From assembly GCA_910575245.1 (NCBI GenBank), contig CAJTEN010000008.1, positions 62,001 through 126,000 on the forward strand: a stretch of 64,000 nt of DNA, given 5' to 3'. The translations under genes were made by a program, and so were the position numbers. Position 1 is the first letter of the stretch; the number at the start of each line of letters is the position of its first letter. Shown here piece by piece: positions 44,598-53,427 of the stretch. Under the pieces are notes generated by a model. That model worked only from the letters and a program-made list of their open reading frames with translations, had not been told where the DNA came from and did not search any database. The DNA is from Clostridia bacterium (lineage in GTDB: Bacteria; Bacillota; Clostridia; Lachnospirales; Lachnospiraceae).

Positions 44598-47393
44598 TCA
44601 GTCATATACACCCCCTGTCTCACCTGTCTCACTGTCAGTTATAATCTGCACAGAATCTCTCAGTACCTTCTCATTTTTCAGCGGATTGCCCGGGCAAATC
44701 ACCTTCTTCAAGGAGGACAATCCCGCAAGCGGCCGCAGCTGTGTAATATAGTTCTCTGAAATATCCAGAACTTCCAGCGCATGAAGCCCCTCGGCAAAGG
44801 AAAGCTCCGTAAGGCCGTTCCCGCTCAGATACAGTTCTTTCAGCTTCGTAAGCTTCTTCAGAAAATCCGTATTTCCGTCCAGGATTACCTCATCCCAGTC
44901 AACCATGGTAATTCCTGCGTTGTAGTCCACCCACACATTTTCATACAGATACATATCATCCATATGCAGAATTTCCAGTGTGGAGTTCTCCCCAACGGCA
45001 TCAAACTTAAGCTCGCACTGCATATCGCTGATATTCAGTTCTTTCAGCTTCGGCATCCGGAAGAGCCCCGATATATCATCATAGGTCTGTGCGCCGTGCA
45101 GATCCAGCCGCTCCAGCATCTGAAAGCCTTCTATTGCCCCTATATCTATTGTGGACCCCGTATAGGAAGTACAGGAGAGTTCCTTTAAAGAAGTAAGCTT
45201 CGATAAATCCATTCCCTCTGGCATATAACAGCCATACAGATGAAGTTCCATCAGTTCGGTCATATTCTGTATAAAAGAACAGTCATGAAACGCTTCAAGG
45301 GTCAGCTTATTTAATCCTGTCAGGCGGCTTAAGTCCGGTTCAGGACATGCATAAGGTACTTCAAGCGTAAGTTCCTTCAGATTCTTAAGTTCCGCCGCCA
45401 TACTCATATCCCTGAGTTCCGCGCAGGAAGTAACTGACAGCGACTTAAGTGCCATGCAATCCTCTATACCGGCCAGCGTCTGAAGCTTCGCCCCTGTAAT
45501 CCTCAGACTGGTCAAATGTTCCAGGCTCCCGATAAAATCAAGATTCTTGATTCCTTCCGCTTCCAGAGAGAGCCTTTCCAAATTCGTAAGCTTTCCAAGA
45601 ACTGTATAATCTGTCAGGCTTTCCTTACAATTCAGAGTGAGATTCTTCAAATTTCCAACATGGATCAGGACATCGATATTATGAAACTCCGAACGGTCTA
45701 CATACAGCGTCTCCAAATTCTCAAATTGTTCTATGCCGTCCAGATTATCTATACTGTTGTTAAATCCCAGCTCCCTGACACGCTCCGCCTCCCCCACTGC
45801 TTCAGCCGCTTCTGCGGGACTGGAAAAATAGGCGCCGATACTTTCCAGCTGAAGCCCCTTCACATATTCCGCGGTAACCGGACAGTCAACATCCAGTTTC
45901 TTCAGCCCGTGGAACCGGTACAGACTGCTTAAATCCAGCTTTTCCTCTGTGGAGAAGCTTTCCCACGCAAGGTTCCCGCCGGAACCGTCTGCGGCATTTA
46001 GCCCGAAGCTTTGATCCGAATTTATAACAGGCGCTTCAAAGCTGTAACCGATCTGCCAGAACTCCCAGTCACGCCTGATCGTAAGCTGCCGGAGCTTTGC
46101 CAGCTGACTGTCGGATACCTCCTTCGCCGGGCACTGGTATACTCGGGACACAAACTGCTCCAGAATACCGGAGAAATCTGCCACAGGATTCTGGTCCTGC
46201 CCCATTCCCGGCACTTCCGGTTTATCTTCCGTCCCTCCCGTCTGTTCTGCGCTCTTCGCAGAAATCTCTTCACGGTCAAGTTTCCATCGCAGATAGAACC
46301 CCATACTGTTTATAAACAGAACTGCCAGAACAAGGACGCTCCCCAGCGCGACTCCTATTTTCCATCCATAAGACTCCCATCCCGTTCTGTGTACCTTCCC
46401 ATCCGATACCTGATAACCGGTTCCTCTGAAGCCAGCCAAGGGAACAACATTCCCATTCGGAGCAGTAAATTCCCCTGAGTGCATAAACATGTCTCCGCTG
46501 TCACCAAGAATCTTCCTGATACCCCGGGTCAAATCCTGGGCAAAGCCCAGCCTGGACATATCCAGTGCCTGCAGATGGGAAAATTCCTTCGGCAGGTCAT
46601 AGGGATCCATGTCCCGGTAAGCCGGAATCAGCACCTTCTTCTCCCCGTTTCTGATCAGAGAAAGATAGCGGCTCCATTCGTTTCTCACCCACACTGCCTG
46701 AAAGTTCTCCGGGCTCGTTCCCAACACAATCATAATCCGGGCAGAATGAAGCGCCGCGAAAATATACGGTTCATATGCCATACCCAGCTTATCTTCCAGC
46801 GTAATTCTGGAACAGAATACTTTCAATCCTTCTTGCTCCAGCTGATGATACAATTCACAGGCCAGCACACTGTCCCTGGTCCGGTTTCCCTTCTCATCCG
46901 CCTCCTTATAACAGATAAAGATATCATAGGGTCCTTCCCTCTGCGATACCTGCAGGATTCCTCTCTGAATCCCATCGATGGCCGCCGCTTCCTGTTCGTA
47001 GATCCTTGCCTGGACAACATCGGCATATCGCAGAGCCGCTTTATAATCTTCATCCGCCAGGACAGAAGTATACTGCATCCGGTTAACGGTGGGAATTCTT
47101 CTGTGGCTTGCCGGATCCTCCACATACTCAATTCCGTAGCGGCACAAAACGATAGACCAGTAAGCTTCGCTGTCCGTCTGGTCCTCAATCAGAATCTGCT
47201 CATACATGGCCATCGCTTTATCGTAATCATTGGCACGTCTGAAATGATTCGCCCTGTCATATAGCCTCATCCTCTGCCCGCTGCCAAGCTTCGGCAGTGT
47301 CTGGACCGTACCGCAGTAGGGGCATTTGGCTGTCGTCATCCCTTCCCTGATCTCCAGATCTCCGCCGCACATCTTACATATCAATGCAGACAT
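44598..47393 (-). CDS. Zinc ribbon - TIR - TM - leucine-rich-repeat receptor-like protein
   Basis: 931 residues. Zinc ribbon (C6, C9, C24, C27); helical TPR-like region (about 40-140); TIR domain (about 155-297) beginning PYDIFICYKEAD, with VFCSRITLEDKLGMAYEPYIFAALHSARIMIVLGTSPENFQAVWVRNEW. The Glu in AYEPYI (about 208) aligns with the catalytic glutamate of NAD-cleaving TIRs such as SARM1. One TM (about 345-367) is followed by a linker and about 15 leucine-rich repeats (about 450-920; LTNLERLSLEAEGIKNLDFIG and similar). Cytoplasmic TIR and outside LRR are inferred from domain type. Last gene of a four-gene operon starting at 49584. Confidence 0.88.
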   Translation of the reverse strand: MSALICKMCGGDLEIREGMTTAKCPYCGTVQTLPKLGSGQRMRLYDRANHFRRANDYDKAMAMYEQILIEDQTDSEAYWSIVLCRYGIEYVEDPASHRRIPTVNRMQYTSVLADEDYKAALRYADVVQARIYEQEAAAIDGIQRGILQVSQREGPYDIFICYKEADEKGNRTRDSVLACELYHQLEQEGLKVFCSRITLEDKLGMAYEPYIFAALHSARIMIVLGTSPENFQAVWVRNEWSRYLSLIRNGEKKVLIPAYRDMDPYDLPKEFSHLQALDMSRLGFAQDLTRGIRKILGDSGDMFMHSGEFTAPNGNVVPLAGFRGTGYQVSDGKVHRTGWESYGWKIGVALGSVLVLAVLFINSMGFYLRWKLDREEISAKSAEQTGGTEDKPEVPGMGQDQNPVADFSGILEQFVSRVYQCPAKEVSDSQLAKLRQLTIRRDWEFWQIGYSFEAPVINSDQSFGLNAADGSGGNLAWESFSTEEKLDLSSLYRFHGLKKLDVDCPVTAEYVKGLQLESIGAYFSSPAEAAEAVGEAERVRELGFNNSIDNLDGIEQFENLETLYVDRSEFHNIDVLIHVGNLKNLTLNCKESLTDYTVLGKLTNLERLSLEAEGIKNLDFIGSLEHLTSLRITGAKLQTLAGIEDCMALKSLSVTSCAELRDMSMAAELKNLKELTLEVPYACPEPDLSRLTGLNKLTLEAFHDCSFIQNMTELMELHLYGCYMPEGMDLSKLTSLKELSCTSYTGSTIDIGAIEGFQMLERLDLHGAQTYDDISGLFRMPKLKELNISDMQCELKFDAVGENSTLEILHMDDMYLYENVWVDYNAGITMVDWDEVILDGNTDFLKKLTKLKELYLSGNGLTELSFAEGLHALEVLDISENYITQLRPLAGLSSLKKVICPGNPLKNEKVLRDSVQIITDSETGETGGVYD

Positions 47394-47431
47394 TGTCTCT
47401 ATTCTCCTTATTCCCTAAATGCGCAGCCCGA

Positions 47432-48127
47432 TCAGAATTGCTGCCATTTACTGTCCTTGCAGATTCTGTCTCTTTCCCGCAAAAGCCCTGTCATACGGTC
47501 ATACAGCTGCGCAACATTTTCCACATCTTCATCGAGCGCTGCTGCCTCTATCTCAGTCAATAATACAGCTATCTCTTCCTCAATCTCCTCCGAAGCCTCC
47601 CCCGACAGCGGACTGCTGTACCTGATTTCCTCTGACAGCTTCCCAAGCATGTCTCTGACCTGCCCTTCCCTGCACTGGCTGATCAGCAGATTTACCTGCG
47701 CCTGCATTTCTTTCATCTTCGTCATTTCTCTCTTTAACTGTACATCCTGCCGCACCGCCTCTGTCCGCGCCGAACCGATGGCATACAACCCCATGACCGC
47801 CGCTGCCAGGATCACCATTTCTATAATCACCGCCGCAAAGACTGGAAGCTTATCCGCAAACCCCATCAGCAGGAGACTGGCACACAACTGCGCTGCCAGA
47901 TAGAGCACACTGACTCTTATCACAGGAAAATCATATAACCTGTCTTTGATAAGCGCCTGATTCTTCATGACAGCATGAAGTGTATAAATCTGTGCCAGAA
48001 ATGCAGGCAGCGAGAACCCAAGTGCAATCCCGAACACTGCCGTTTTCGGAAATGGTGTGACGGCTGTGATATATATAATAAGTACAAACGCAATCAAAAT
48101 ATATCCGCGTATCAGCTTCTTCCTCAT
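47432..48127 (-). CDS. Four-TM protein with cytoplasmic coiled coil
   Basis: 231 residues. Four hydrophobic segments (about 8-25, 30-50, 70-90, 95-115) are followed by a long charged helical tail (about 120-225: EAVRQDVQLKREMTKMKEMQAQ ... EIEEEIAVLLTEIEAAALDEDVENVAQLYDRM). Family not recognised by name. ATG 48127 lies 5 bp past the SPFH stop; a GTG at 48208 would overlap that gene by 76 bp and is less likely. The topology suits a membrane partner of the SPFH protein and the TIR receptor. Confidence 0.75.
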   Translation of the reverse strand: MRKKLIRGYILIAFVLIIYITAVTPFPKTAVFGIALGFSLPAFLAQIYTLHAVMKNQALIKDRLYDFPVIRVSVLYLAAQLCASLLLMGFADKLPVFAAVIIEMVILAAAVMGLYAIGSARTEAVRQDVQLKREMTKMKEMQAQVNLLISQCREGQVRDMLGKLSEEIRYSSPLSGEASEEIEEEIAVLLTEIEAAALDEDVENVAQLYDRMTGLLRERDRICKDSKWQQF

Positions 48128-48132
48128 ATCCT

Positions 48133-49371
48133 CTACTCGCTCCTCTTCCTGCCGCAATTGCTGCAGAAATTGCCGATATTCCCGTTCTGCCCGCAGGAAC
48201 AATTCCACGCCGGTTTCACCATCTCATTCACAGACTGTCCCATCTGCGCACCCTGTTCCATCAAAGGCGACAAGGCGTCCTTCGTCAGATTGGCGACTCC
48301 TCCCATGGCGCCCAGTCCTATACCAAGTCCGGTCAGATTCCCCAGCATCGACGCACCGCCTTCGCCGCCGCCCAGGCCGTTTTTCATGGCTTCCAGACCT
48401 ACCAGGCGGGAAGTCTCCTGCTGATACGTGTATCCCTTCATCTGCATCTCAGCAGCCTGCGCTGCTGCCTGCATTTTATAGCCTTCCGCCTCCGCACTCT
48501 TCTGAAGCTTCAGAATCTCCGCGCTTCCCTGTGCCTCAATGATCTTAAGCCTTGCTTCCGTCTGAGCTTCCACCGCCTTACGCTCCGCCGCCGCTTCTGC
48601 CTCCTTACGCCTGATCTCCTCCTGCCGGACCAGAAGATACTGCTGTGCGTACTGTTCCTTTAACCGCCGGTAATTCGGATCCTCGTCCGGCGTAATCACA
48701 CGGCTGATATAAAAATCCGGCATAGTCAGGCCGTATTCTTCAAACATACCGTTCAGTCCCGTCTTCAGAATACCGGAAAGCCGCAGAAGCTCAGCATCTA
48801 TCTCCAGAATATTAATCTTCTCCTGCTTAATGATCTGTGCCAGGCTGCTCTTGACCTGCGTCATCACCAGTGAGCGGAAGTACCCCTTCTCCTCATCCGC
48901 GCCCAGCAGGTTATCCTGCCCAAAGCCCGATGACGTACCGACCACCTTCAGCAGCAGCTTCCTGGAATTACATACGCGGATATGAAACTCTCCGCAGGCG
49001 CCGATCTCCATCGGCAGTCCGGAATATGGTTCCAGAAACCGAATCTTCGAATCCGTTCCCCACTTAATCCCCATCTGGGTTGCCATATTAATGAAGTATA
49101 CTTCCGAATGGAAGGTTCTCTCCGTGTCGGAAGGCAGCCTGAAGAACTGGTCTAAAAGCGGCAGACGCTGCGTCTCCAGCGTATAGCGTCCGGCCCCGAA
49201 CACATCCAGTGCCCGACCGTCCCTGCAAAAAACCGCCTCCTGGCTCTCGTGGACAATCAACTGCGTCCCCATCCTGAAGTCCTCCGCCGGATGCTTCCAT
49301 ACAAGGGCGGCATTGTCCTCATCGTATTTAATGATATTTACAAGGCCTTCTCTCTCTATCTGCTGATCCAT
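48133..49371 (-). CDS. SPFH (band 7) domain protein with C-terminal zinc ribbon, YdjI type
   Basis: 412 residues. The N-terminal half is an SPFH domain (NAALVWKHPAEDFRMGTQLIVHESQEAVFCRDGRALDVFGAGRYTLETQRLPLL). A long Ala/Glu/Lys coiled coil (about 235-315) follows, then a Gly-rich linker and a zinc ribbon at the end (CSCGQNGNIGNFCSNCG). No TM; such proteins polymerise at the inner membrane face. Bacillus YdjI, which works with the PspA-like YdjF, has the same architecture. It starts 24 bp after the RHH gene and is followed after 5 bp by the four-TM gene. Confidence 0.88.
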   Translation of the reverse strand: MDQQIEREGLVNIIKYDEDNAALVWKHPAEDFRMGTQLIVHESQEAVFCRDGRALDVFGAGRYTLETQRLPLLDQFFRLPSDTERTFHSEVYFINMATQMGIKWGTDSKIRFLEPYSGLPMEIGACGEFHIRVCNSRKLLLKVVGTSSGFGQDNLLGADEEKGYFRSLVMTQVKSSLAQIIKQEKINILEIDAELLRLSGILKTGLNGMFEEYGLTMPDFYISRVITPDEDPNYRRLKEQYAQQYLLVRQEEIRRKEAEAAAERKAVEAQTEARLKIIEAQGSAEILKLQKSAEAEGYKMQAAAQAAEMQMKGYTYQQETSRLVGLEAMKNGLGGGEGGASMLGNLTGLGIGLGAMGGVANLTKDALSPLMEQGAQMGQSVNEMVKPAWNCSCGQNGNIGNFCSNCGRKRSE

Positions 49372-49395
49372 AGTAAACTGCTGTGTCTCCCTTTT

Positions 49396-49584
49396 TTACT
49401 CTTCAATAATCATATTCTCCAGCGCAAACTCCAGGCAAAGCTGCATGATCTCATTGCGGGTTCTCCCTGTCTCCCTGGCGACACGGTCCACCTCTACCAG
49501 CATATCGATTGGCAGTCTCATGGATACGACCTTGGATTCACTTGTGTATTTTTGTGGACGGATAACGAGTTTCTTTTCTCCCAT
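49396..49584 (-). CDS. Ribbon-helix-helix regulator (CopG-like)
   Basis: 62 residues. The ribbon SKVVSMRLPIDMLVEVD and the two helices RVARETGRTRNEIMQLCLEFALENMIIEE make a full RHH fold; the protein is all DNA-binding domain plus a basic N-terminal arm. AGGAG lies 9 bp before ATG 49584. First gene of the SPFH / TIR-LRR operon, with a palindrome inside its own promoter (49605-49640), so autoregulation is likely. Confidence 0.85.
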   Translation of the reverse strand: MGEKKLVIRPQKYTSESKVVSMRLPIDMLVEVDRVARETGRTRNEIMQLCLEFALENMIIEE

Positions 49585-49604
49585 AATTATGTACTCCTAT
49601 TAAT

Positions 49605-49640
49605 GAATACTATTATAATACATATGTATTCTACCGTCAA
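49605..49640 (-). promoter_or_regulatory. Promoter with palindromic operator for the TIR-LRR operon
   Basis: -35 TTGACG (complement of 49635-49640), 17-bp spacer, -10 TATAAT (complement of 49612-49617). The perfect 14-bp palindrome AATACATATGTATT (49617-49630) fills the spacer, and a GAATAC half-site (49605-49610) follows. Spaced short half-sites are typical RHH operators. Confidence 0.75.
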
Positions 49641-49695
49641 TAATCGCGGTGTGCACTTTCATTCCCCACCCCACCCCAAAAACTGCATAAAGAAA

Positions 49696-49731
49696 ACCTG
49701 GTCACGAGGCTATAGCCTTGCGTGACCAGGT
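49696..49731 (-). terminator. Terminator of the sugar-ABC operon
   Basis: ACCTGGTCACG / CGTGACCAGGT with an inner AGGCTATAGCCT palindrome; the minus strand continues TTTTCTTTATG. A near copy is at 57107-57143. Confidence 0.75.
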
Positions 49732-49740
49732 AGAGTTCTC

Positions 49741-49899
49741 TTAGCCGGAGAAAGTATGGGAAGAGCTGCGGGATGCACTGTAATATATTCCCTTTACAGG
49801 TTCACGGACATTTTTCATATCGCCGCTGCGATATTCACTTACAGCCTCATTATATGCTTCTGCTATCTGAATCAGCCTGTTGTTTTTTTCAGAGACCAA
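49741..49899 (-). CDS. Possible small protein (TTG start) or gene remnant
   Basis: A 52-codon open frame between the last permease gene and the operon terminator. GGAGGTG lies 8 bp before a TTG at 49899, and the frame begins (M)VSEKNNRLIQIAEAYNEAV and ends SSSHTFSG directly at the terminator. No ATG or GTG fits. The sequence looks protein-like (amphipathic helix first half) but matches no family I know. It may be a real small product or the 3' relic of a lost gene. Confidence 0.35.
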   Translation of the reverse strand: MVSEKNNRLIQIAEAYNEAVSEYRSGDMKNVREPVKGIYYSASRSSSHTFSG

Positions 49900-49916
49900 G
49901 CAATCTGCACCTCCAC

Positions 49917-50801
49917 TTACCCTTTTACGGCACCCAGCATAATTCCTTTTTCAAAGTATTTCTGCAGAAATGGATATAGTATGAGAATCGGAATTAATGC
50001 AATAAAGGCAATGGCCATACGGACAGAAATTGACGGGATATTACCTGCGCTTCCCACACTGGATGCTCCGCTCTGAAGGGCATTGATATTTTCAATCATT
50101 TTATTTAACAGAACCTGAATTGTATATTTCCTGGCGTCATTCACATAATACAGGCCATTGGTCCAATCGTTCCAATAATTCAATCCGGTAAAAAGTGAAA
50201 TCGTCACTACAATCGGTTTTCCTAAAGGAACAACCAACTTCGTAAAAATTGTGAGGTAACCTGCCCCGTCTATTTGTGCCGCCTCATACAGCGCTTCCGG
50301 TATACTTGCCGTATAATACGTGCGCATTAGAATAATATTCATCGCGCTCGCAAGAAGGTTCGGCATTAGATAGGCGAAAACTGAATTTCTTATATTAAAC
50401 CAGCCGGTCCACATAATATAAGAGGGCACTAAGCCGCCACTGAACAGCATTGTGAACAGGACAAAAAAGGAAAAAAATGTACGCCCCGGAAGTCTTCTGA
50501 TCGATAGCGGAAATGCCATCAGCATTGTAATAACCAGACTGACCACTGTACCCACCGCTGTTACCAGCAGCGTCAATCCATAGGATCTGAATATAGTAGA
50601 GGCATTACTCATAATATAACTATATCCTTCCAGGCCAAATTTCGACGGAAAGTAGGAATATCCCTGCGCGATCAAAACCTTTTCATCCGTAACAGATGCC
50701 ATAAACAGTAAAAGGATCGGTAATACCATAATCAGAGTAATAACAGTGAGCAGAATATGTAACAGTCTCTGATATCGTTGATAACTTTTCGATTGAATCA
50801 T
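49917..50801 (-). CDS. Carbohydrate ABC transporter permease (LplC/YtcP type)
   Basis: 294 residues, six membrane helices, binding-protein-dependent permease domain with the EAA loop YEAAQIDGAGYLTIFTKLVVPLGKP (about 190-214) that contacts the ATPase. The start SYQRYQRLLHILLTVITLIMVLPILLLFMASVT is usual for LplC-type subunits. GGGAGGG precedes ATG 50801; it begins 13 bp after the LplB-like stop. It works with the LplB-like permease and the binding protein to import oligosaccharides. Confidence 0.92.
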   Translation of the reverse strand: MIQSKSYQRYQRLLHILLTVITLIMVLPILLLFMASVTDEKVLIAQGYSYFPSKFGLEGYSYIMSNASTIFRSYGLTLLVTAVGTVVSLVITMLMAFPLSIRRLPGRTFFSFFVLFTMLFSGGLVPSYIMWTGWFNIRNSVFAYLMPNLLASAMNIILMRTYYTASIPEALYEAAQIDGAGYLTIFTKLVVPLGKPIVVTISLFTGLNYWNDWTNGLYYVNDARKYTIQVLLNKMIENINALQSGASSVGSAGNIPSISVRMAIAFIALIPILILYPFLQKYFEKGIMLGAVKG

Positions 50802-50814
50802 AGTTTTGCCCTCC

Positions 50815-51747
50815 CTAAAACAATGCGCTGTCACGGTCAACTTTCCGCACAATGAAATTGGCAAGCATGATAAAAATAAATCCCATAAATGATTGGAAAA
50901 CACAGGCTGCTGCCGACCTTCCGATTCCTCCTGCGCTCATCATTGCACGATAGACATAAGTATCAATTGTATTGGTAACCGGATACAATGCTCCCGAATT
51001 CTGGGGAACCTGATAGAACAATCCAAAATCAGAGTAGAAGATTCGTCCAATTTGCAGCAATACTACTGTAATCATAGTCGGTATCATATTTGGAATTGTA
51101 ATATACCAGATCTGTTTCCATTTGGATGCCCCGTCTAATTGAGCCGATTCATACATTTCCTTATCGATTCCGGCTATTGCCGCTATGTACAGAAGGCACC
51201 CGTAACCAAGCGATTTCCACGCGTTTACCAATACCAGTATAAAAGGCCAGTATTTAGTTTCGGAATACCATTCAACCGGCGGCGAACCAAAGAAATCCAA
51301 TATGCTGTTATTAATCATACCATTTTCAACACTGAGAAATGCATATACGATGTAACTGACAATGACCCAGGATACTACGAACGGAAAAAGTATCGCACTC
51401 TGATATATTTTTCTGCTGAATTTTCCGGTTATATCACTGATCATAATTGCCACAGCAACACCCAAAATAAGGTTTATGATAATAAATGCTATATTATACA
51501 GAAAGGTATTTCTGATAATCAAAAAAGCATCCTGTTTAAAGAGATATTCAAAATTACTTAATCCGATCCACTGCCCGCCAAACAATCCTGTTTTCACATT
51601 GTATTTCTTAAATGCAACCACGATCCCTGCCATTGGAATATAATTATTAATGATCAAATATACAATACACGGAAGCATCATGATATAGAGAGGCATACAT
51701 TTTCTAATCATTTGCATATTCGTCTTTCTATTCGTTTTTTTCTGCAT
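50815..51747 (-). CDS. Carbohydrate ABC transporter permease (LplB type)
   Basis: 310 residues, six membrane helices; typical start YIMMLPCIVYLIINNYIPMAGIVVAFKKYNVKTGLFG, EAA loop YESAQLDGASKWKQIWYITIPNMIP and last helix FIMLANFIVRK. ATG 51747 has GGAG 6 bp upstream. Forms the membrane channel with the next permease. No ATPase gene is present; relatives share a common MsmX-like ATPase encoded elsewhere. Confidence 0.92.
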   Translation of the reverse strand: MQKKTNRKTNMQMIRKCMPLYIMMLPCIVYLIINNYIPMAGIVVAFKKYNVKTGLFGGQWIGLSNFEYLFKQDAFLIIRNTFLYNIAFIIINLILGVAVAIMISDITGKFSRKIYQSAILFPFVVSWVIVSYIVYAFLSVENGMINNSILDFFGSPPVEWYSETKYWPFILVLVNAWKSLGYGCLLYIAAIAGIDKEMYESAQLDGASKWKQIWYITIPNMIPTMITVVLLQIGRIFYSDFGLFYQVPQNSGALYPVTNTIDTYVYRAMMSAGGIGRSAAACVFQSFMGFIFIMLANFIVRKVDRDSALF

Positions 51748-51853
51748 AGATATCTCCGTTTCCTCATTTAAAAATATATTCTTCTTCAGAAAGAGGTTGC
51801 CATGGCAGCCTCTTTCCACAAAATCCTGTCAGAATAATTAATGATTCGTAATT

Positions 51854-53407
51854 TTAATGTTCCGTAAGCCATGCATCCAGCTGTGCCTGTTTCTCATCAA
51901 TAATCGTCTGCGGCCCCGCATTGTATAACGCCTCATTCATCTCGGCAATCGCCGTCTCAGGTTCTACAGAACCGGTACAGATCGGTGCAATATACTGATC
52001 CAAAACAGCCTGACATGCTATTACTTCGTTCACCACATTTGTTGAGTCAAAGTTGAAGCCATATGCTACAGATTTAGCTGCGTTATTTTTATAATCCTGA
52101 TACTGATCATATAAGTCAGTATCTGTGCCCTCCCACAAGTGTCCTGCAAACTGGTTCGGCATAATAAATCCCCATCCGTTATGATATCCGCAGCTTGCAC
52201 CGTCTACTCCTTCTGGATATACGGCATTGCCGTCTTCATCCACAATCCAATGTTCGCCTTCGATTCCCCAATTCAGCAGGTCATTGGCCTCTGCACTGCC
52301 TACCAGCCAGTCAAGAAAAAGAACTGCTTTCTCCGGGTCTTCTGCGATACTTGCCACTGCATATGCGGAACCGCCAACAAATTGAGTTGCCGTCATGGGC
52401 TCACTGATCATAACATCCACCAGCTCATATCCTGTTGTGGACTTCTTTTCGTTCAGAGAATCCGGCTTCCAGTTATTGGCAAATGCGAAGGTATTTCCTC
52501 CTGCGATCATCGTCTCTCCGGAATCCTGACTCGTAGCCATATCTTTGGATAAATAACCGGCTTCATACCACTGACGGGTAACTTCCACAGCCTCTCTCCA
52601 ATCCTCTGTTTCAAACTGGTTCACAACAACAGCCTCCGCTCCGTTATCAGCCAGTACTCCCAGTTCGTTGCCCAGCGTATCACACATAAAGGCTACGTCT
52701 CCCATATCTGCAGGTGCTTCATAAGAAGCGCCGCCAAGAACTACCATATCAGGATACGCTTCATGTACCTGTGCGAAAATATTCGTAACCTCTTCCCACG
52801 TTTCATTCCCTTTTACTGTAATACCCAGTTCATCCAATATATCTTTCCTCATGAAAATGGCTTCGCAGCTTGCTCGCTCTTTGTTCTGCGGAACACCCCA
52901 CTGCACACCCTGAACCATACAGCACTCCAGATCATTTACACTCATCCATTCCATTGTATTGACCATTTGATCATGATACGGCGCCAGATCCTCTACATAA
53001 CCGCTGTCAATAAAACTGCCGACCGTATTACTCCAGGAGGGAAAAATATCTAATCCGCTTCCACTGGCCAGCATCAACGGTATCTGATTCAATGCATCCA
53101 CATAAGTCAGTGCGATCACATTCACTGTCATATTAAGCTCTTCCTTCGCAAGATCGCTCAAAGCCTGATTAACCTTATCCTGGTCAGCCATTGTGTTGGA
53201 TACGATATAGGCAAAATTTACCTCATAGCCCTCACCATCAACAGCGGTATTCGCGGCAGGAGCACCAGCGTCTGTCTCTTCCTCCTGTGACGCACTATCA
53301 GTGTTATCCGACTGTTGCGTTATATCCAAACTGTCTCCTCCACAACCTGTAAGTACCGTCAGTCCCAAAACTGCTGTCATTATTAATGATAATGTTTTTT
53401 TCTTCAT
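51854..53407 (-). CDS. Extracellular solute-binding lipoprotein (LplA type)
   Basis: 517 residues. Signal peptide MKKKTLSLIMTAVLGLTVLTGCGGD with the lipobox Cys at about 22, a Ser/Asp/Glu linker, then a two-lobe family 1 binding fold: SGSGLDIFPSWSNTVGSFIDSGYVEDL, KGNETWEEVTNIF, TATQFVGGSAYAVASIAEDPEKAVLFLDWLVGS. AGGAGG precedes ATG 53407. Ligand probably an oligosaccharide (by family and neighbours). Confidence 0.92.
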   Translation of the reverse strand: MKKKTLSLIMTAVLGLTVLTGCGGDSLDITQQSDNTDSASQEEETDAGAPAANTAVDGEGYEVNFAYIVSNTMADQDKVNQALSDLAKEELNMTVNVIALTYVDALNQIPLMLASGSGLDIFPSWSNTVGSFIDSGYVEDLAPYHDQMVNTMEWMSVNDLECCMVQGVQWGVPQNKERASCEAIFMRKDILDELGITVKGNETWEEVTNIFAQVHEAYPDMVVLGGASYEAPADMGDVAFMCDTLGNELGVLADNGAEAVVVNQFETEDWREAVEVTRQWYEAGYLSKDMATSQDSGETMIAGGNTFAFANNWKPDSLNEKKSTTGYELVDVMISEPMTATQFVGGSAYAVASIAEDPEKAVLFLDWLVGSAEANDLLNWGIEGEHWIVDEDGNAVYPEGVDGASCGYHNGWGFIMPNQFAGHLWEGTDTDLYDQYQDYKNNAAKSVAYGFNFDSTNVVNEVIACQAVLDQYIAPICTGSVEPETAIAEMNEALYNAGPQTIIDEKQAQLDAWLTEH

Positions 53408-53427
53408 AATTCTTAACCTCCTGAATT

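Noticed and set aside
46479..47264. Plus-strand open frame opposite the TIR region
   Set aside because: Antisense shadow; the minus-strand frame has zinc ribbon and TIR motifs.
48127..48208. GTG start at 48208 for the four-TM protein
   Set aside because: It would overlap the SPFH gene by 76 bp; ATG 48127 sits 5 bp after that stop and gives the expected membrane start.
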